This document shows, piece after piece, positions 38,669 through 48,144 of a DNA stretch of 64,000 nt (positions within the stretch are counted from its first letter, which is position 1; each line of letters starts with the position of its first letter). This stretch comes from Psychromonas sp. 14N.309.X.WAT.B.A12 (GTDB lineage: Bacteria; Pseudomonadota; Gammaproteobacteria; Enterobacterales; Psychromonadaceae). The notes beneath the pieces were generated by a model. That model worked only from the letters and a program-made list of their open reading frames with translations. It had not been told where the DNA came from and made no database searches. The stretch is from the NCBI RefSeq assembly GCF_030397575.1, contig NZ_JAPNXS010000013.1:1-64000 (forward strand). The letters are read 5' to 3'. Position numbers and translations under genes: made by a program.

Positions 38669-38739
38669 CAAGCTTTTAGTCGTTTAATATAAATATTTAA
38701 ACAATAACTCGCTGATGAATAATGATAAAGGAAACACCA

Positions 38740-39030
38740 ATGACTCAACTTACTATTGCTGCCAATATTATTGTTAAAAAAGATAAACTAGAACGAGTAA
38801 CAACTGCACTACTAAAATTGACCGCAGCAACACGCACTGAGCAAGGCTGTATCAATTACACACTGCATCAAGATAATGACGATGCAACACACTTCCTATT
38901 CTTTGAAACTTGGGAATCAAGAGAAGCATGGCAAGCTCATATGAACCATCAAAACCTCAAGAGCTATAAAGCAGCAACAGCAGGCTGCATAGAAAGTGTT
39001 AGCTTGAATGAAATGACTGATATCAGTTAA
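38740..39030 (+). CDS. Antibiotic-biosynthesis-monooxygenase-domain (YgiN-like) protein
   Basis: A 96-residue ABM-domain protein from the ATG at 38740, preceded by AAAGGAAA; a start 18 bases upstream lacks one. The pattern LTIAANIIVKKDKLERV, RTEQGCINYTLHQD and FFETWESREAWQAHMNH is diagnostic of the dimeric ferredoxin-like ABM fold, which includes quinol monooxygenase YgiN and haem-degrading enzymes. The reaction here is not known. A strong hairpin (39045-39084) follows between it and the convergent aspartate-dehydrogenase-like gene. Confidence 0.85.
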   Translation: MTQLTIAANIIVKKDKLERVTTALLKLTAATRTEQGCINYTLHQDNDDATHFLFFETWESREAWQAHMNHQNLKSYKAATAGCIESVSLNEMTDIS

Positions 39031-39044
39031 AAGCATTTATAACC

Positions 39045-39084
39045 CCAGTAGCAGAATGAGTAGAGTTACTCACAATGCTACTGG
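39045..39084. terminator. Hairpin between convergent ABM and aspartate-dehydrogenase genes
   Basis: CCAGTAGCA pairs with TGCTACTGG and an inner GAGTA with TACTC. No T run is present. It lies between the stops at 39030 and 39092 and is likely a shared transcript end. Confidence 0.5.
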
Positions 39085-39091
39085 ACGTTTA

Positions 39092-39928
39092 CTACGCGCC
39101 GTAATTGATCGACGATGATAAGTTTCTAATACATTTAACAATTGCTAAAGGCACATCGGCACTAGTACTTGGATTAGTTATAGATGGGACACCTTGCCAA
39201 TTTACTTGCAGCTTACCCACAGTACTGTCAAAGTCGATATAGGTATTCATGATTTCACTTGTTGGATCTGCAACGAGCTTCACCTTTGTCTGATCTAACC
39301 CTATGGTTGCCAGAGCAAGCATCGCACTTATATTACTGCTTTTAGGAAAAAGATTAGCCGATTCACGAGCCGTCCCTTCAAAGAAACAAGTAGGATCTTG
39401 TAATGAGTTGAGATCAATAAACTCTTCAGCAGGTGTGTTCTTCCATGAGGTCACCGGTTTTGTTTGAGTAATTGAAATATTATTCACTTCAGATAATGAG
39501 GCAGCTGACATCCAATCAACTGCAGGTAACGCTCCAGTGGAAAGTAAGATCTTCGCGCCAGATCGGTCCGCTGTCTCAATAAATTGAGTTAAAGCTCGAT
39601 CATCAGTGAACAAACCAATGCTAGACACTAATAGGTCAATCCCTTTTGCTAATACCATTTCACCATAATGCTTTAAAGTAGGCTGCCCAGCGGCTTCTAT
39701 CACAATGTCTGGCTGTGCAGCAAAAAACTCATCAATATCATCAGTAATAATTGATTTAAAATGTTCCGATTGATCTGCACTTAATAAAAGGTTTTTATTT
39801 TTATCTCTACACAGTAAAGATACAAGCTGCGCTTCGCCAACCTTGCCACTTTCGATACGATTAGCCACTTCTCGACCTATCGCACCTAAACCAATGATGC
39901 CTACTTTTAATTTTCGTATATGTTTCAT
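39092..39928 (-). CDS. Aspartate-dehydrogenase-like (NadX family) oxidoreductase
   Basis: A 278-residue protein. The N-terminus KVGIIGLGAIGREVANRI is a Rossmann NAD(P) site, followed by VIEAAGQPTLKHYG and LLVSSIGLFTD, and the C-terminal catalytic domain has STGALPAVDWMSAAS and a long stretch resembling the DUF108 domain of L-aspartate dehydrogenases. Such enzymes convert aspartate and NAD(P) to iminoaspartate or work in the reverse, aminating direction. It sits 77 bases downstream of the second TRAP operon and on the same strand, so it probably handles the imported compound or its amine. ATG at 39926-39928. Confidence 0.78.
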   Translation of the reverse strand: MKHIRKLKVGIIGLGAIGREVANRIESGKVGEAQLVSLLCRDKNKNLLLSADQSEHFKSIITDDIDEFFAAQPDIVIEAAGQPTLKHYGEMVLAKGIDLLVSSIGLFTDDRALTQFIETADRSGAKILLSTGALPAVDWMSAASLSEVNNISITQTKPVTSWKNTPAEEFIDLNSLQDPTCFFEGTARESANLFPKSSNISAMLALATIGLDQTKVKLVADPTSEIMNTYIDFDSTVGKLQVNWQGVPSITNPSTSADVPLAIVKCIRNLSSSINYGA

Positions 39929-40005
39929 TGTAACCCTTTGTTAAATATATATAGCAACGACATAGTTAATAGTTAGCCTGCTTTTTAATTCACTTTTACG
40001 ATGGC

Positions 40006-41280
40006 CTAATATAAGAGGCTAGGTATTGCCAAACTTAACCAAGGTACATAAGTGATAATCACTAGCCCGATAATCATGATGGTTAAGAATGGAATACACC
40101 CTCTGAAGATCTCTAATAGGTTCATTTTTGAAATTGCCACGGCAACAAAAAGGTTTAAGCCCACAGGCGGCGTGATCATTCCCACGGAATAGTTAACCAA
40201 GTTAATGATGCCAAAGTGAACGGGATCGATCCCTGCATCTGTAGCAATCGGCAACATCAATGGTGCTAATACAATAATCGCCGAGACACTGTCTAAGAAG
40301 AAACCAGCAATCAACATGATCACGTTTAACAAGGCGGTGATCACCACAGAGGAATCACTTAATGACAGCACTGAATTCGCTAAAAGAGAGGCAGATCCTG
40401 TCATAGTTAATAACCATGAGAACGCAGAAGCACCAGCAGTAATTAACAATAAAGAGCCCGAGGTTAACCCCGTTGTTTGTAAGATTTCCCATAGCGCTTT
40501 GGCATTCACTTGTTTATAAATGAACATGCCAACAAACAAACCGTATGCACAGGCTACTGCAGCAGATTCAGTGGCGGTAAATACACCACTATAAATACCA
40601 CCCAATAAAATAGTCGGTAAACCTAGCCCCCAAGCTGAACCTTTAAAAGCTTCAACGACCTCTTTAAAGGTTGGGAAAGGCGCATTAGGATACTTTTTAA
40701 TTTTTGAGTAAATCATGCAATAAGCAATGATTAACCCACCTAATAACAGCGCAGGTAAAATACCCGCTGCAAACAACTGCCCAACACTGGTTGAGGTCAC
40801 TGAGCCATAAATAATCAAGGCAATACTTGGCGGTACAATCGGTCCTAAGGTACCAGCTGTGGTTAATAAACCAATAGAAAATCGTTTGCTGTACCCTGCC
40901 GCTACTAACGCAGGAAACATGATGCTACCAATGGCAACCACAGTTGCTGGACTTGACCCTGAAATAGAGCCAAAGAATAAACAGGACAGTACGGCAGCAG
41001 ACGCTAAGCCACCAGGCGCCCAACCAATCAATACTTGCGCTAGTTTAATTAATCGAGCAGATAACCCGCCCACGCGCATTAATTCGGCGGCTAAAATAAA
41101 AAATGGAATAGCCATTAACGAAAAGTTATTCATACCGGAGAACATGCGCATCGGTACGATCGTAGGATCCATTGTATTTGTTACTTCCATTGCTCCCACA
41201 ACAGAGAACGCAAGTGAGCCATAAATAGGTAACCCCAGCAGTAACAGAATGAAGAAAATAATTAACAAAAACATTATCAT
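40006..41280 (-). CDS. TRAP transporter large permease (DctM family)
   Basis: A 424-residue protein with 12 or so hydrophobic helices. Conserved DctM segments include FGSISGSSPATVVAIGSIMFPAL, GTLGPIVPPSIALIIYGSVT and FLDSVSAIIVLAPLMLPI with NLVNYSVGMITPPVGLNLFV. It is the channel of the second TRAP system. A start at the ATG 41278-41280 follows AAGG; another ATG lies two codons inside. It is 57 bases downstream of the Q gene in the order P-Q-M on the minus strand. Compared with the first system it is a typical C4-dicarboxylate/sialate-type M subunit, but substrate cannot be fixed. Confidence 0.94.
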   Translation of the reverse strand: MIMFLLIIFFILLLLGLPIYGSLAFSVVGAMEVTNTMDPTIVPMRMFSGMNNFSLMAIPFFILAAELMRVGGLSARLIKLAQVLIGWAPGGLASAAVLSCLFFGSISGSSPATVVAIGSIMFPALVAAGYSKRFSIGLLTTAGTLGPIVPPSIALIIYGSVTSTSVGQLFAAGILPALLLGGLIIAYCMIYSKIKKYPNAPFPTFKEVVEAFKGSAWGLGLPTILLGGIYSGVFTATESAAVACAYGLFVGMFIYKQVNAKALWEILQTTGLTSGSLLLITAGASAFSWLLTMTGSASLLANSVLSLSDSSVVITALLNVIMLIAGFFLDSVSAIIVLAPLMLPIATDAGIDPVHFGIINLVNYSVGMITPPVGLNLFVAVAISKMNLLEIFRGCIPFLTIMIIGLVIITYVPWLSLAIPSLLY

Positions 41281-41337
41281 GTGAAAAACCTTACTGTATA
41301 AAAAGGAGTTAGATGGTGGTTTATCACTATCTAAAAC

Positions 41338-41838
41338 TTACTGTTGAGGAGACTCAATTTTTATTGGCTGTTTGGTAACAACTGAATGAATGATCTGCGC
41401 GTAACGGAATACTTGCAGTAATGCAGTAGCCGGAATAAAGGCATAAATTGATGCCACCGGAATCCTTAATGCAGGTGAAAGTTGTCCACGCTCAAGGGTA
41501 TTAAGAAAAAGGTTTCCACCGTAATAAAACAGCGCAACAGCAAAGGCTATGCCTATTACGGAGGAGAACACAATAAAAAAAGGAATAAGAAATGGCGGTA
41601 AACATGACTTTAATAGATCTAAGGTAATGTGTGTGCCCTTTCGAACTCCCAAACTGGTGGAAAGAAAGCTCATTGATATAATCAAATATAAAACCGCTTC
41701 CTCAGCCCAAAAAATAGAATCATTTAGTGCGTAACGAAAAAACACTTGTGTGAAGGTTAATAGTGAAGCCACTGCGAGTATGCTGGCGATAAAAAAGCCT
41801 TCTATTTTATCTAAGTACTTACTGATTAGCTCAAACAT
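41338..41838 (-). CDS. TRAP transporter small permease (DctQ family)
   Basis: A 166-residue protein with four membrane helices. FFRYALNDSIFWAEEAVLYLI with the acidic pair and LGVRKGTHITLDLL are the core DctQ signature. It joins the M subunit (40006-41280) and the periplasmic protein (41924-42907) in a sodium-driven uptake system. It ends 57 bases before the M gene and begins 85 bases after the P gene. Confidence 0.92.
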   Translation of the reverse strand: MFELISKYLDKIEGFFIASILAVASLLTFTQVFFRYALNDSIFWAEEAVLYLIISMSFLSTSLGVRKGTHITLDLLKSCLPPFLIPFFIVFSSVIGIAFAVALFYYGGNLFLNTLERGQLSPALRIPVASIYAFIPATALLQVFRYAQIIHSVVTKQPIKIESPQQ

Positions 41839-41923
41839 ATCTTCCTCCCTATACTTGATTAATATTTTCGCGCTGAATAAAACGTTTGAACGCTATTAGC
41901 TCAAACGTCGATACTTACCGTGC

Positions 41924-42907
41924 TTACTCTTTCAGCTCATTAATATCAGCGTAAACATCATCTAATAGATCAGAAGTGATCGTTTCACGGAACTCTTCAT
42001 GCACAGGTAAACTCGCTTTAACAAAGACTTGGATTTGCTCAGGGCTTAACTCTGTCACTTCAGTATGTTTTTTAATGTTGTCTAAAGCATCGGCCTCTAA
42101 CTTATCTGTTAGATCACGTGAAACGTCTCTACCGTAGTTAAATGCATTGGTCATCACTACTTTTAGATCATCAGGTAAAGATGCCCAAGCTTTATCATTC
42201 ATAATAGCGGCATAACCGTGGTAAGCATTAGCAGTTAACGTCATGTATTTTTGTACTTCGTAAAAACGCTTACTGGTGATATTGGCAATTGGATTTTCTT
42301 GCCCTTCGATAACACTTTGTTGTAACCCGTTATACACTTCAGAATAAGCCATCGCCGTTGGATTAGCATCAAAGTTACGGTAAGTACTTAATAGGATTGG
42401 AGATTGCATAGTACGCATCTTAAGCCCTTTTAAATCATCAGGACTATTAATAGGACGTACATTATTGGTCATGTGGCGGAAGCCAGCGCCCCAAAAGTTT
42501 ATTGCATGCATACCGTGACCATCTAAGGTATCTAGAATTTTGCGTCCTGTTGGACCATCTAATACTTTTTTCATCACTTCTTTAGAAGGTAATAAAAAAG
42601 GCAGATCTAGAATTTGCACACGTGGTTCAAAGTTACCTAGAGTAGCCGTAGGTGGGATAGCGATTTGTACCATGTTCATTTGTAACTGCTCGATGATTTC
42701 AACATCACCACCTAGTTGTCCTGCTGGTAAAACCATCACGTTGATGCGACCGTCAGACTTTTCATTCACTTCTTTAGCAAATGCACGTACTGCTTGGCCA
42801 TTAGGAGTTTGGTCACTTAGTACATGAGCGAAGGTAAAATTAAATTCAGCCGCCAAAGTTGACGTACTCATGAATAGTGTCAGTGCTGCTATTATAGATT
42901 TTTTCAT
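41924..42907 (-). CDS. TRAP transporter substrate-binding protein (DctP family)
   Basis: A 327-residue periplasmic protein. Unlike the other TRAP binding protein in the window it has a Sec signal (residues 1-20, LFMSTSTLAA). The mature part starts FNFTFAHVLSDQTPNGQA, and the central DDLKGLKMRTMQSPI carries the arginine that holds a substrate carboxylate in DctP proteins. SVIEGQENPIANI is the following helix motif. The sequence resembles binders of C4-dicarboxylates, sugar acids or similar organic acids. Two ATGs are adjacent; the second (42905-42907) has the better 7-base spacing from AGGG. Confidence 0.92.
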   Translation of the reverse strand: MKKSIIAALTLFMSTSTLAAEFNFTFAHVLSDQTPNGQAVRAFAKEVNEKSDGRINVMVLPAGQLGGDVEIIEQLQMNMVQIAIPPTATLGNFEPRVQILDLPFLLPSKEVMKKVLDGPTGRKILDTLDGHGMHAINFWGAGFRHMTNNVRPINSPDDLKGLKMRTMQSPILLSTYRNFDANPTAMAYSEVYNGLQQSVIEGQENPIANITSKRFYEVQKYMTLTANAYHGYAAIMNDKAWASLPDDLKVVMTNAFNYGRDVSRDLTDKLEADALDNIKKHTEVTELSPEQIQVFVKASLPVHEEFRETITSDLLDDVYADINELKE

Positions 42908-43208
42908 CATATTTCCCTATCGTTCTTCAGTTTAAGTCCAGTTAATCTTGCGAAGAAAAAACTAACACTCTCTTTGTGTTTGTCTTTTGATGGTTTCAAA
43001 TTAGCCCCTTAGTCCTTTAAAAACAATAGAGCTTTATTTACAGTAGGTGTTAAAATATTTACAATCAAGGCTAAATTTTTGCTTTAAAAATAGACAATCT
43101 GTTATTAATTTAGTGGATAAATGAGTAATAAAATAAGCAGTATCAAAGGATAACAAGTACATCAATTAGCCTCTATTGCATATTAATCTCATTACATAAG
43201 GAGCACCA

Positions 43209-44123
43209 ATGAGTAATGATAGCCCGGATCTATTGTCGATAAATTGGAATGACTTAAAGTATTTTATTGCTCTAAAACGCTATGGCAGACTTTCGTCAGC
43301 AGCACAAAAGATTGGCTGTTCTCATGTGACCATTGCCAACAGAATTGAGCAATTAGAAAAATCTATCAGCACCAAACTCTTCTACCAAAATAATCTTGGC
43401 TTCCACCTCACCAAAGCCGGCGAAAACTTGCTCCCCTATGCTGAAAAGTGTGAAAGTACTCTACTGTTAGCAAATGAAAAATACCGAAACGAATTAAAAT
43501 CGCGATCCACCATTCGTATAGGTGTTACTGAAGGTTTTAGTAACTATTATTTAGCGAGTCGATTACCCATTTGGTTACAAGAACAAGAGATAGATGTAGA
43601 GCTTATTTCGCTAGCCAGTAATACTTTTATTACCAGTGGCAAAGTAGATATCAGCATAACTGTTGGCCCACAAAATGGCGCTAATATCATTCAGAAAAAA
43701 TTAACTGATTACACCTTAGGCGTATTTGCGAGCAAGCACTACACGGCTAACCACCCAGCTATCAAAAGTAAGTCGGACTTTAAACATCACCCTTTTATTG
43801 GCTACATTGAAGAACAAGTTTTTACCAAGCAACTAAAGTATCAAAAAGAGGTTTCAACCACTGCAAGTTTTATCTATAAATCAACAACCATAGGCACGCA
43901 AAGCCAAGCCATTAAATCAGGCCTAGGGCTAGGCATCCTTCCACACTTTGTTGCCTATGGTGAAACTCAATTAACGCAAGTATTACCGGAGCTAGTACTC
44001 TCTAGAGAACTATGGATATCAACCAGTAAAGACCTCCATCAGTTCAAAGATCTCAAACTCACCTGGGACTTTATCCTGAATTCATGCCAAGCAGATAAGC
44101 ATATATTTCATTGTTTGAATTAA
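43209..44123 (+). CDS. LysR-family transcriptional regulator
   Basis: A 304-residue protein with an N-terminal winged helix-turn-helix (RLSSAAQKIGCSHVTIANRIEQLEKSI, residues 28-54) and a C-terminal LysR substrate-binding domain. It is divergent from the TRAP/aspartate-dehydrogenase operon across about 300 bases and is the likely local regulator, which is the usual LysR arrangement. The co-inducer is probably the substrate of that operon. ATG at 43209 follows AAGGAG. The intergenic gap should hold the LysR box, but I could not pick it out reliably. Confidence 0.9.
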   Translation: MSNDSPDLLSINWNDLKYFIALKRYGRLSSAAQKIGCSHVTIANRIEQLEKSISTKLFYQNNLGFHLTKAGENLLPYAEKCESTLLLANEKYRNELKSRSTIRIGVTEGFSNYYLASRLPIWLQEQEIDVELISLASNTFITSGKVDISITVGPQNGANIIQKKLTDYTLGVFASKHYTANHPAIKSKSDFKHHPFIGYIEEQVFTKQLKYQKEVSTTASFIYKSTTIGTQSQAIKSGLGLGILPHFVAYGETQLTQVLPELVLSRELWISTSKDLHQFKDLKLTWDFILNSCQADKHIFHCLN

Positions 44124-44157
44124 CTTGTGGGTGAAGTAAAGTAGAAAAAATCAAAAG

Positions 44158-44489
44158 AAGCAGGCTGAAATAAGAACACAATAATAATAACACCAAACAA
44201 GCAGGCTAAAGCAAAAAACAGTAATACCCCAAAACATGCAGGCTAAACCCAGCGCCCCAAAGTGAAAACATGTTTCGTAAGCTTGATAAATAACGTAATA
44301 ATAAAAATAACGAACATCACTAGTAAGTCGCGACACCTATCAAGCAAAGCTTGGTATTCAGAGCGCAGTGTATAAGAGTCATCGCATGCTGTTATAGATA
44401 TTGAAAACAACAATAGCAAAATACTAAGACAAATAGACTGCAGCAAAAAAACAGTAATACCCCAAAACAAGCAGGCTGAAGCTAGCGCC
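44158..44489. repeat. Repeat cluster with two 46-bp direct copies
   Basis: Two near-identical segments, 44211-44256 and 44443-44489, share a poly-A stretch, CAGTAATACCCCAAAACA, then GCAGGCTRAA and AGCGCC, differing by one extra A and a few substitutions. The short core AAGCAGGCTRAA also occurs at 44158-44169 and 44199-44210, so there are four cores in total (the other two at 44236-44247 and 44469-44480). Overlapping minus-strand frames of 61 and 82 codons cross the cluster and include hydrophobic stretches, but their starts lack ribosome sites and they are mostly translations of the repeat. The remainder of 44124-44657 contains no gene. Confidence 0.85.
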
Positions 44490-44592
44490 ACTAAAAAGAT
44501 GCTATGTAACTTTCATAGAGAAACTAAATTTAGTCGCTCTAACTATTGCGTAATAGTCTAAATTAAGAGAAGAATTTCCCTACAAGATCAAT

Positions 44593-44620
44593 AAAGCGAA
44601 CGGTTAAGTTCGCTTTTATT
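44593..44620 (-). terminator. Terminator of the pilus operon
   Basis: AAAGCGAAC pairs with GTTCGCTTT with a 6-base loop. It lies about 40 bases past the pilC stop. The T run is modest on the minus strand and better on the plus strand. Confidence 0.65.
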
Positions 44621-44657
44621 ATTCATTTGAATGAGTTATTTAATCAAATAGCAATGA

Positions 44658-45884
44658 TTAACCAATAACACTACCAAGTTCAAATATAGGTAAGTACATG
44701 GCTACAATCAAACCACCAACAACAACACCTAATACCACCATAATCATAGGCTCTAATAGACTGGTTAAACCATCTACAGCATCATCAACTTGCTGCTCAT
44801 AGATATCAGCTACTTTTGCTAACATACCATCTAAATCACCCGATTCTTCACCGATCATCACCATTTGTGACACCATATCTGGAAAAGCATCAGTGGTTTT
44901 CATTGCTACGTTGATTTGCATACCCGCCATTACTTCAGTGCGCATAGCATGCACAGCGCTTCGGTAAACATAGTTACCAGAGGCACCCGCGGCTGATAAT
45001 AAAGCATCGACTAGCGGAATACCTGCAGCAGAAGTGGTCGATAAAGTACGCGCAAAACGCGCTACGGCCGCTTTATCTAGAATAGTACTAATAATAGGAA
45101 TTTTTAAGACAAATTTATCGGTATTATTACGGACTTTCTCACTACCTCGATGCGCTCTTTTAAATAAAAATACAGCAAGAATAATAGCGCCGAATATCAT
45201 GTACCAATAATTTTGTACAATATCTGAAATACCTAATACAAATAGAGTAAAAGCAGGTAACTCCGCGCCAAACCCTGAAAAGATATCTTGGAACTGTGGA
45301 ATAACAAACAACAGCAGTAGCATGGTGACGACAAAGGCAACAATTAAAACTGCAGCAGGATAAAACATCGCTTTTTTAATTTTTGATTTTAAGGCTTCGG
45401 ACTTCTCTTTATAAGTCGCAATTCGGTCATAAATGGTATCTAAGGAGCCCGACTGTTCACCCGCTTCAACTAAATCACAATACAAATCATCGAAGTGTCT
45501 AGGGTATGAACGTAAGGTTTGAGATAAGGGTGTACCAGTGGCTACTTCATTACCTATCGAGGTCATTAACTTACGAAGAGATGATTTTTCATTACTTTTA
45601 GCAATTAACTCCAAGCTTTGCACTAAGGGTACACCGGCATTTAACATGGTAGCGATTTGACGAGAAACAATGGCAATATCCATGGGTGTCACTTTATCGC
45701 CAAAGGATAAAAGCGGTTTAGGTTTCTTTTTGATACGGGTAACGCTAACCCCTTGTTTGCGTAATTCTACCTTTACCTCATTTTGACTAGCGCCCTGCAA
45801 CTCACCTGAAACTTTAGATCCTTTCCTATTAATACCGTTCCAAGTGAAGGTATTTAGCTCTATTACAGTGTTGTTATTGGCCAT
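44658..45884 (-). CDS. pilC: Type IV pilus inner-membrane platform protein PilC
   Basis: A 408-residue protein with the two GSPII-F cytoplasmic domains and three membrane helices. VSRQIATMLNAGVPLVQSLELIAKS and ARFARTLSTTSAAGIPLVDAL are the paired F-domain signatures; hydrophobic helices lie at about residues 175-195, 220-245 and 380-400. It forms the inner-membrane platform on which PilB acts to extend the type IV pilus. The ATG is at 45882-45884. It is separated from pilB by 151 bases, and no prepilin peptidase gene follows it. Confidence 0.95.
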   Translation of the reverse strand: MANNNTVIELNTFTWNGINRKGSKVSGELQGASQNEVKVELRKQGVSVTRIKKKPKPLLSFGDKVTPMDIAIVSRQIATMLNAGVPLVQSLELIAKSNEKSSLRKLMTSIGNEVATGTPLSQTLRSYPRHFDDLYCDLVEAGEQSGSLDTIYDRIATYKEKSEALKSKIKKAMFYPAAVLIVAFVVTMLLLLFVIPQFQDIFSGFGAELPAFTLFVLGISDIVQNYWYMIFGAIILAVFLFKRAHRGSEKVRNNTDKFVLKIPIISTILDKAAVARFARTLSTTSAAGIPLVDALLSAAGASGNYVYRSAVHAMRTEVMAGMQINVAMKTTDAFPDMVSQMVMIGEESGDLDGMLAKVADIYEQQVDDAVDGLTSLLEPMIMVVLGVVVGGLIVAMYLPIFELGSVIG

Positions 45885-46035
45885 GAGGACTCTCTTAATG
45901 AAGTTATCTTAATATAGTGGAACACAGCTTATACTGTTTCTCATTTTTTATGTTTTTTTACTATACTTTTTTCTGCTTTATTAGTGGTTTACCTGTGCTT
46001 TAACTTACAAAAAATAACTGGTATTTCCTGACCTT

Positions 46036-47721
46036 TTAGGTAATACGAGTGACCTCATTAAGGCTGGTGATACCATTTAATGCTTGTTTAATAGCAGATT
46101 GCCTCAGAGTATACATGCCCTCTTTTTCTGCGATATCTGCAATTTGCATGGCATTACCATCATTTAAAATAATATGGCCTAATTGATCAGACATCTCCAT
46201 TACTTCATAAATACCGACACGGCCTTTGTAACCGTCAGTACATTTAGAACAGCCGACAGGCTGATAAAGGTTATGCTTTTCAGCTAATTGCTCTTGGGTA
46301 AAACCGATATGCAATAATTCTGAGTCTGAAATATCTAGCGGTGCTTTACATTCATTACATAAACGTCGACCTAGTCGCTGCGCGATAATGAGCGACACTG
46401 AAGAAGCAATATTAAAAGCCGGTACGCCCATATTTAATAAACGCGTTAAAGTTTCAGCAGCTGAGTTTGTGTGTAAAGTAGATAAGACTAAGTGACCGGT
46501 TTGTGCCGCTTTAATGCCAATTTCAGCGGTTTCTAAATCACGAATCTCACCGACCATGACAATATCAGGATCTTGACGTAGGAAAGAGCGCAACGCAGAA
46601 GCAAAACTTAAACCCGCTTTATTGTTAATCTGAACTTGATTAATACCGGTTAAGTTTATCTCCACAGGATCTTCCGCAGTAGAAATATTTCGCTCAACGG
46701 TATTAAGTATATTCAAACCCGTATACAAAGAAACGGTTTTACCACTCCCTGTAGGTCCGGTAATTAATATCATGCCCTGTGGTTTAGCTAACGCATTTAA
46801 GTACTTGGCTTTTTGTTCATCGGTATAACCCAATTTATCGATGTCAAGATTTGCAGCAGAAGAGTCTAATATACGCATTACGATCTTTTCGCCCCACATA
46901 GTAGGTAGCGTACTGACACGTAAATCGATATTACGTTTATTGGATATTTTAAGTTTAATACGACCATCTTGCGGCAAGCGACGTTCTGCTATATCTAATT
47001 TAGACATAACTTTTAAGCGCGCTGAAAAGCGATTGGCAAGGTTAACCGGAGGAGAGGCAAATTCATGTAAAATACCATCAACACGAAAACGAATACGATA
47101 CTTTTTCTCGTAGGGTTCAAAATGTAAATCTGACGCACCTTTGCGTACGGCATCCAATAACACACCATTGATATACTTTACGATAGGCGCATCATCATCA
47201 ACGGCTTGCGCTTCATCTAAGCGAGACTCAGAATCATCAACTTCAATATCGTCAATGTTACCCATCTCTTCAAGGGAGCTAGTCCCATCATCCAAAATGG
47301 CATCGATTGCTTCAGAAAGTTTAGTTTCTTCGATTAATAGCGCTTCAGTATGCATACCAAAACTAAAACCAAAGTCTTCTAATGCAGAGACATTAGTAGG
47401 ATCAGCCATGGCAATGTACAAGGTTTTTTGTTGCACATACACAGGCAAGGCATGATGTTTCTCTATTAGTTTAGGGTGAATAAATTTATCTGGAATCTCT
47501 TCTAGATTTAAAGACTCACTGTCTAATAGAGGAATACCATATTCCTCTTCACAGAACTCAGCTAACGCCACACTATCGATATAGTTATTTTCAACTAAAT
47601 AAGTGGTTAAGGCTTTCTGTTCAGAAGCTGCGGAAGCAGTAATTTGAGGCAGTTTACTGAGGTCAAGCAAACCACGAGCGGCTAGGCTAGAAGCCAAGCC
47701 GCTAATCTGATTACTAACCAT
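46036..47721 (-). CDS. pilB: Type IV pilus assembly ATPase PilB
   Basis: A 561-residue hexameric ATPase. After an N-terminal MshEN-type domain it has [22 protein letters not shown], Walker A GPTGSGKT, the Asp box and Walker B ([19 protein letters not shown]), the His box [11 protein letters not shown] and the zinc site CNEC ... CSKC near residue 470-500. It drives pilus extension from the cytosol. It follows pilA by only 6 bases, so pilA and pilB are cotranscribed. The N-terminal acidic linker (residues 150-180) is a variable part in this family. Confidence 0.96.
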   Translation of the reverse strand: MVSNQISGLASSLAARGLLDLSKLPQITASAASEQKALTTYLVENNYIDSVALAEFCEEEYGIPLLDSESLNLEEIPDKFIHPKLIEKHHALPVYVQQKTLYIAMADPTNVSALEDFGFSFGMHTEALLIEETKLSEAIDAILDDGTSSLEEMGNIDDIEVDDSESRLDEAQAVDDDAPIVKYINGVLLDAVRKGASDLHFEPYEKKYRIRFRVDGILHEFASPPVNLANRFSARLKVMSKLDIAERRLPQDGRIKLKISNKRNIDLRVSTLPTMWGEKIVMRILDSSAANLDIDKLGYTDEQKAKYLNALAKPQGMILITGPTGSGKTVSLYTGLNILNTVERNISTAEDPVEINLTGINQVQINNKAGLSFASALRSFLRQDPDIVMVGEIRDLETAEIGIKAAQTGHLVLSTLHTNSAAETLTRLLNMGVPAFNIASSVSLIIAQRLGRRLCNECKAPLDISDSELLHIGFTQEQLAEKHNLYQPVGCSKCTDGYKGRVGIYEVMEMSDQLGHIILNDGNAMQIADIAEKEGMYTLRQSAIKQALNGITSLNEVTRIT

Positions 47722-47727
47722 TAAAAG

Positions 47728-48144
47728 TTATTCACAACCTTTAGGTAGCAAAGCTGAATCAGCAGTCATACTGTTAGCCTTACAAGTAAATTGGCCATTG
47801 TCATATTCTAACTCAATAGAACCGCCTACATTAGAGTTAGAAAATGTACATTCAATCCCATCACCACTGGTAACACCATCACCAATTTCGATTGAAGTAC
47901 AAATTGCACTTGAAGTTTGTAAACCAATAGCGGTTGCGTCAGCAAAACTAGCAGCGTCAGTACCTTCACTACGTTCGATAGTGTAACCTGCTTTGCCGGC
48001 AGAAATTTCAGCTAAACCACCAGCAATTTCTGATTTAACCACGTAATCCTGATAAGCAGGTAGCGCCACTGCTGCAAGAATACCGATAATCGCGATAACG
48101 ATTAATAATTCAATTAATGTAAAACCCTGTTGTATTTTTTTCAT
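47728..48144 (-). CDS. pilA: Type IV major pilin PilA
   Basis: A 138-residue prepilin. The leader is MKKIQQG, cut before F8, followed by [25 protein letters not shown] with the conserved Glu5 and the hydrophobic N-terminal helix. The globular part has four cysteines; the final pair (FTCKAN ... PKGCE) makes the usual D-region disulfide loop. It is the shaft subunit for attachment, twitching or DNA uptake. AAGGAT precedes the ATG. The long AT-rich upstream gap (48145-48840) contains short direct repeats that may be regulatory. Confidence 0.95.
   Translation of the reverse strand: MKKIQQGFTLIELLIVIAIIGILAAVALPAYQDYVVKSEIAGGLAEISAGKAGYTIERSEGTDAASFADATAIGLQTSSAICTSIEIGDGVTSGDGIECTFSNSNVGGSIELEYDNGQFTCKANSMTADSALLPKGCE

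Noticed and set aside
44151-44336. 61-codon minus-strand frame overlapping the repeat cluster
   Set aside because: It overlaps the other repeat-derived frame and has no start signal; most of it is repeat sequence.
44243-44491. 82-codon minus-strand frame with hydrophobic stretches
   Set aside because: It starts with GTG lacking a ribosome site and is largely a translation of the local 46-base repeat.
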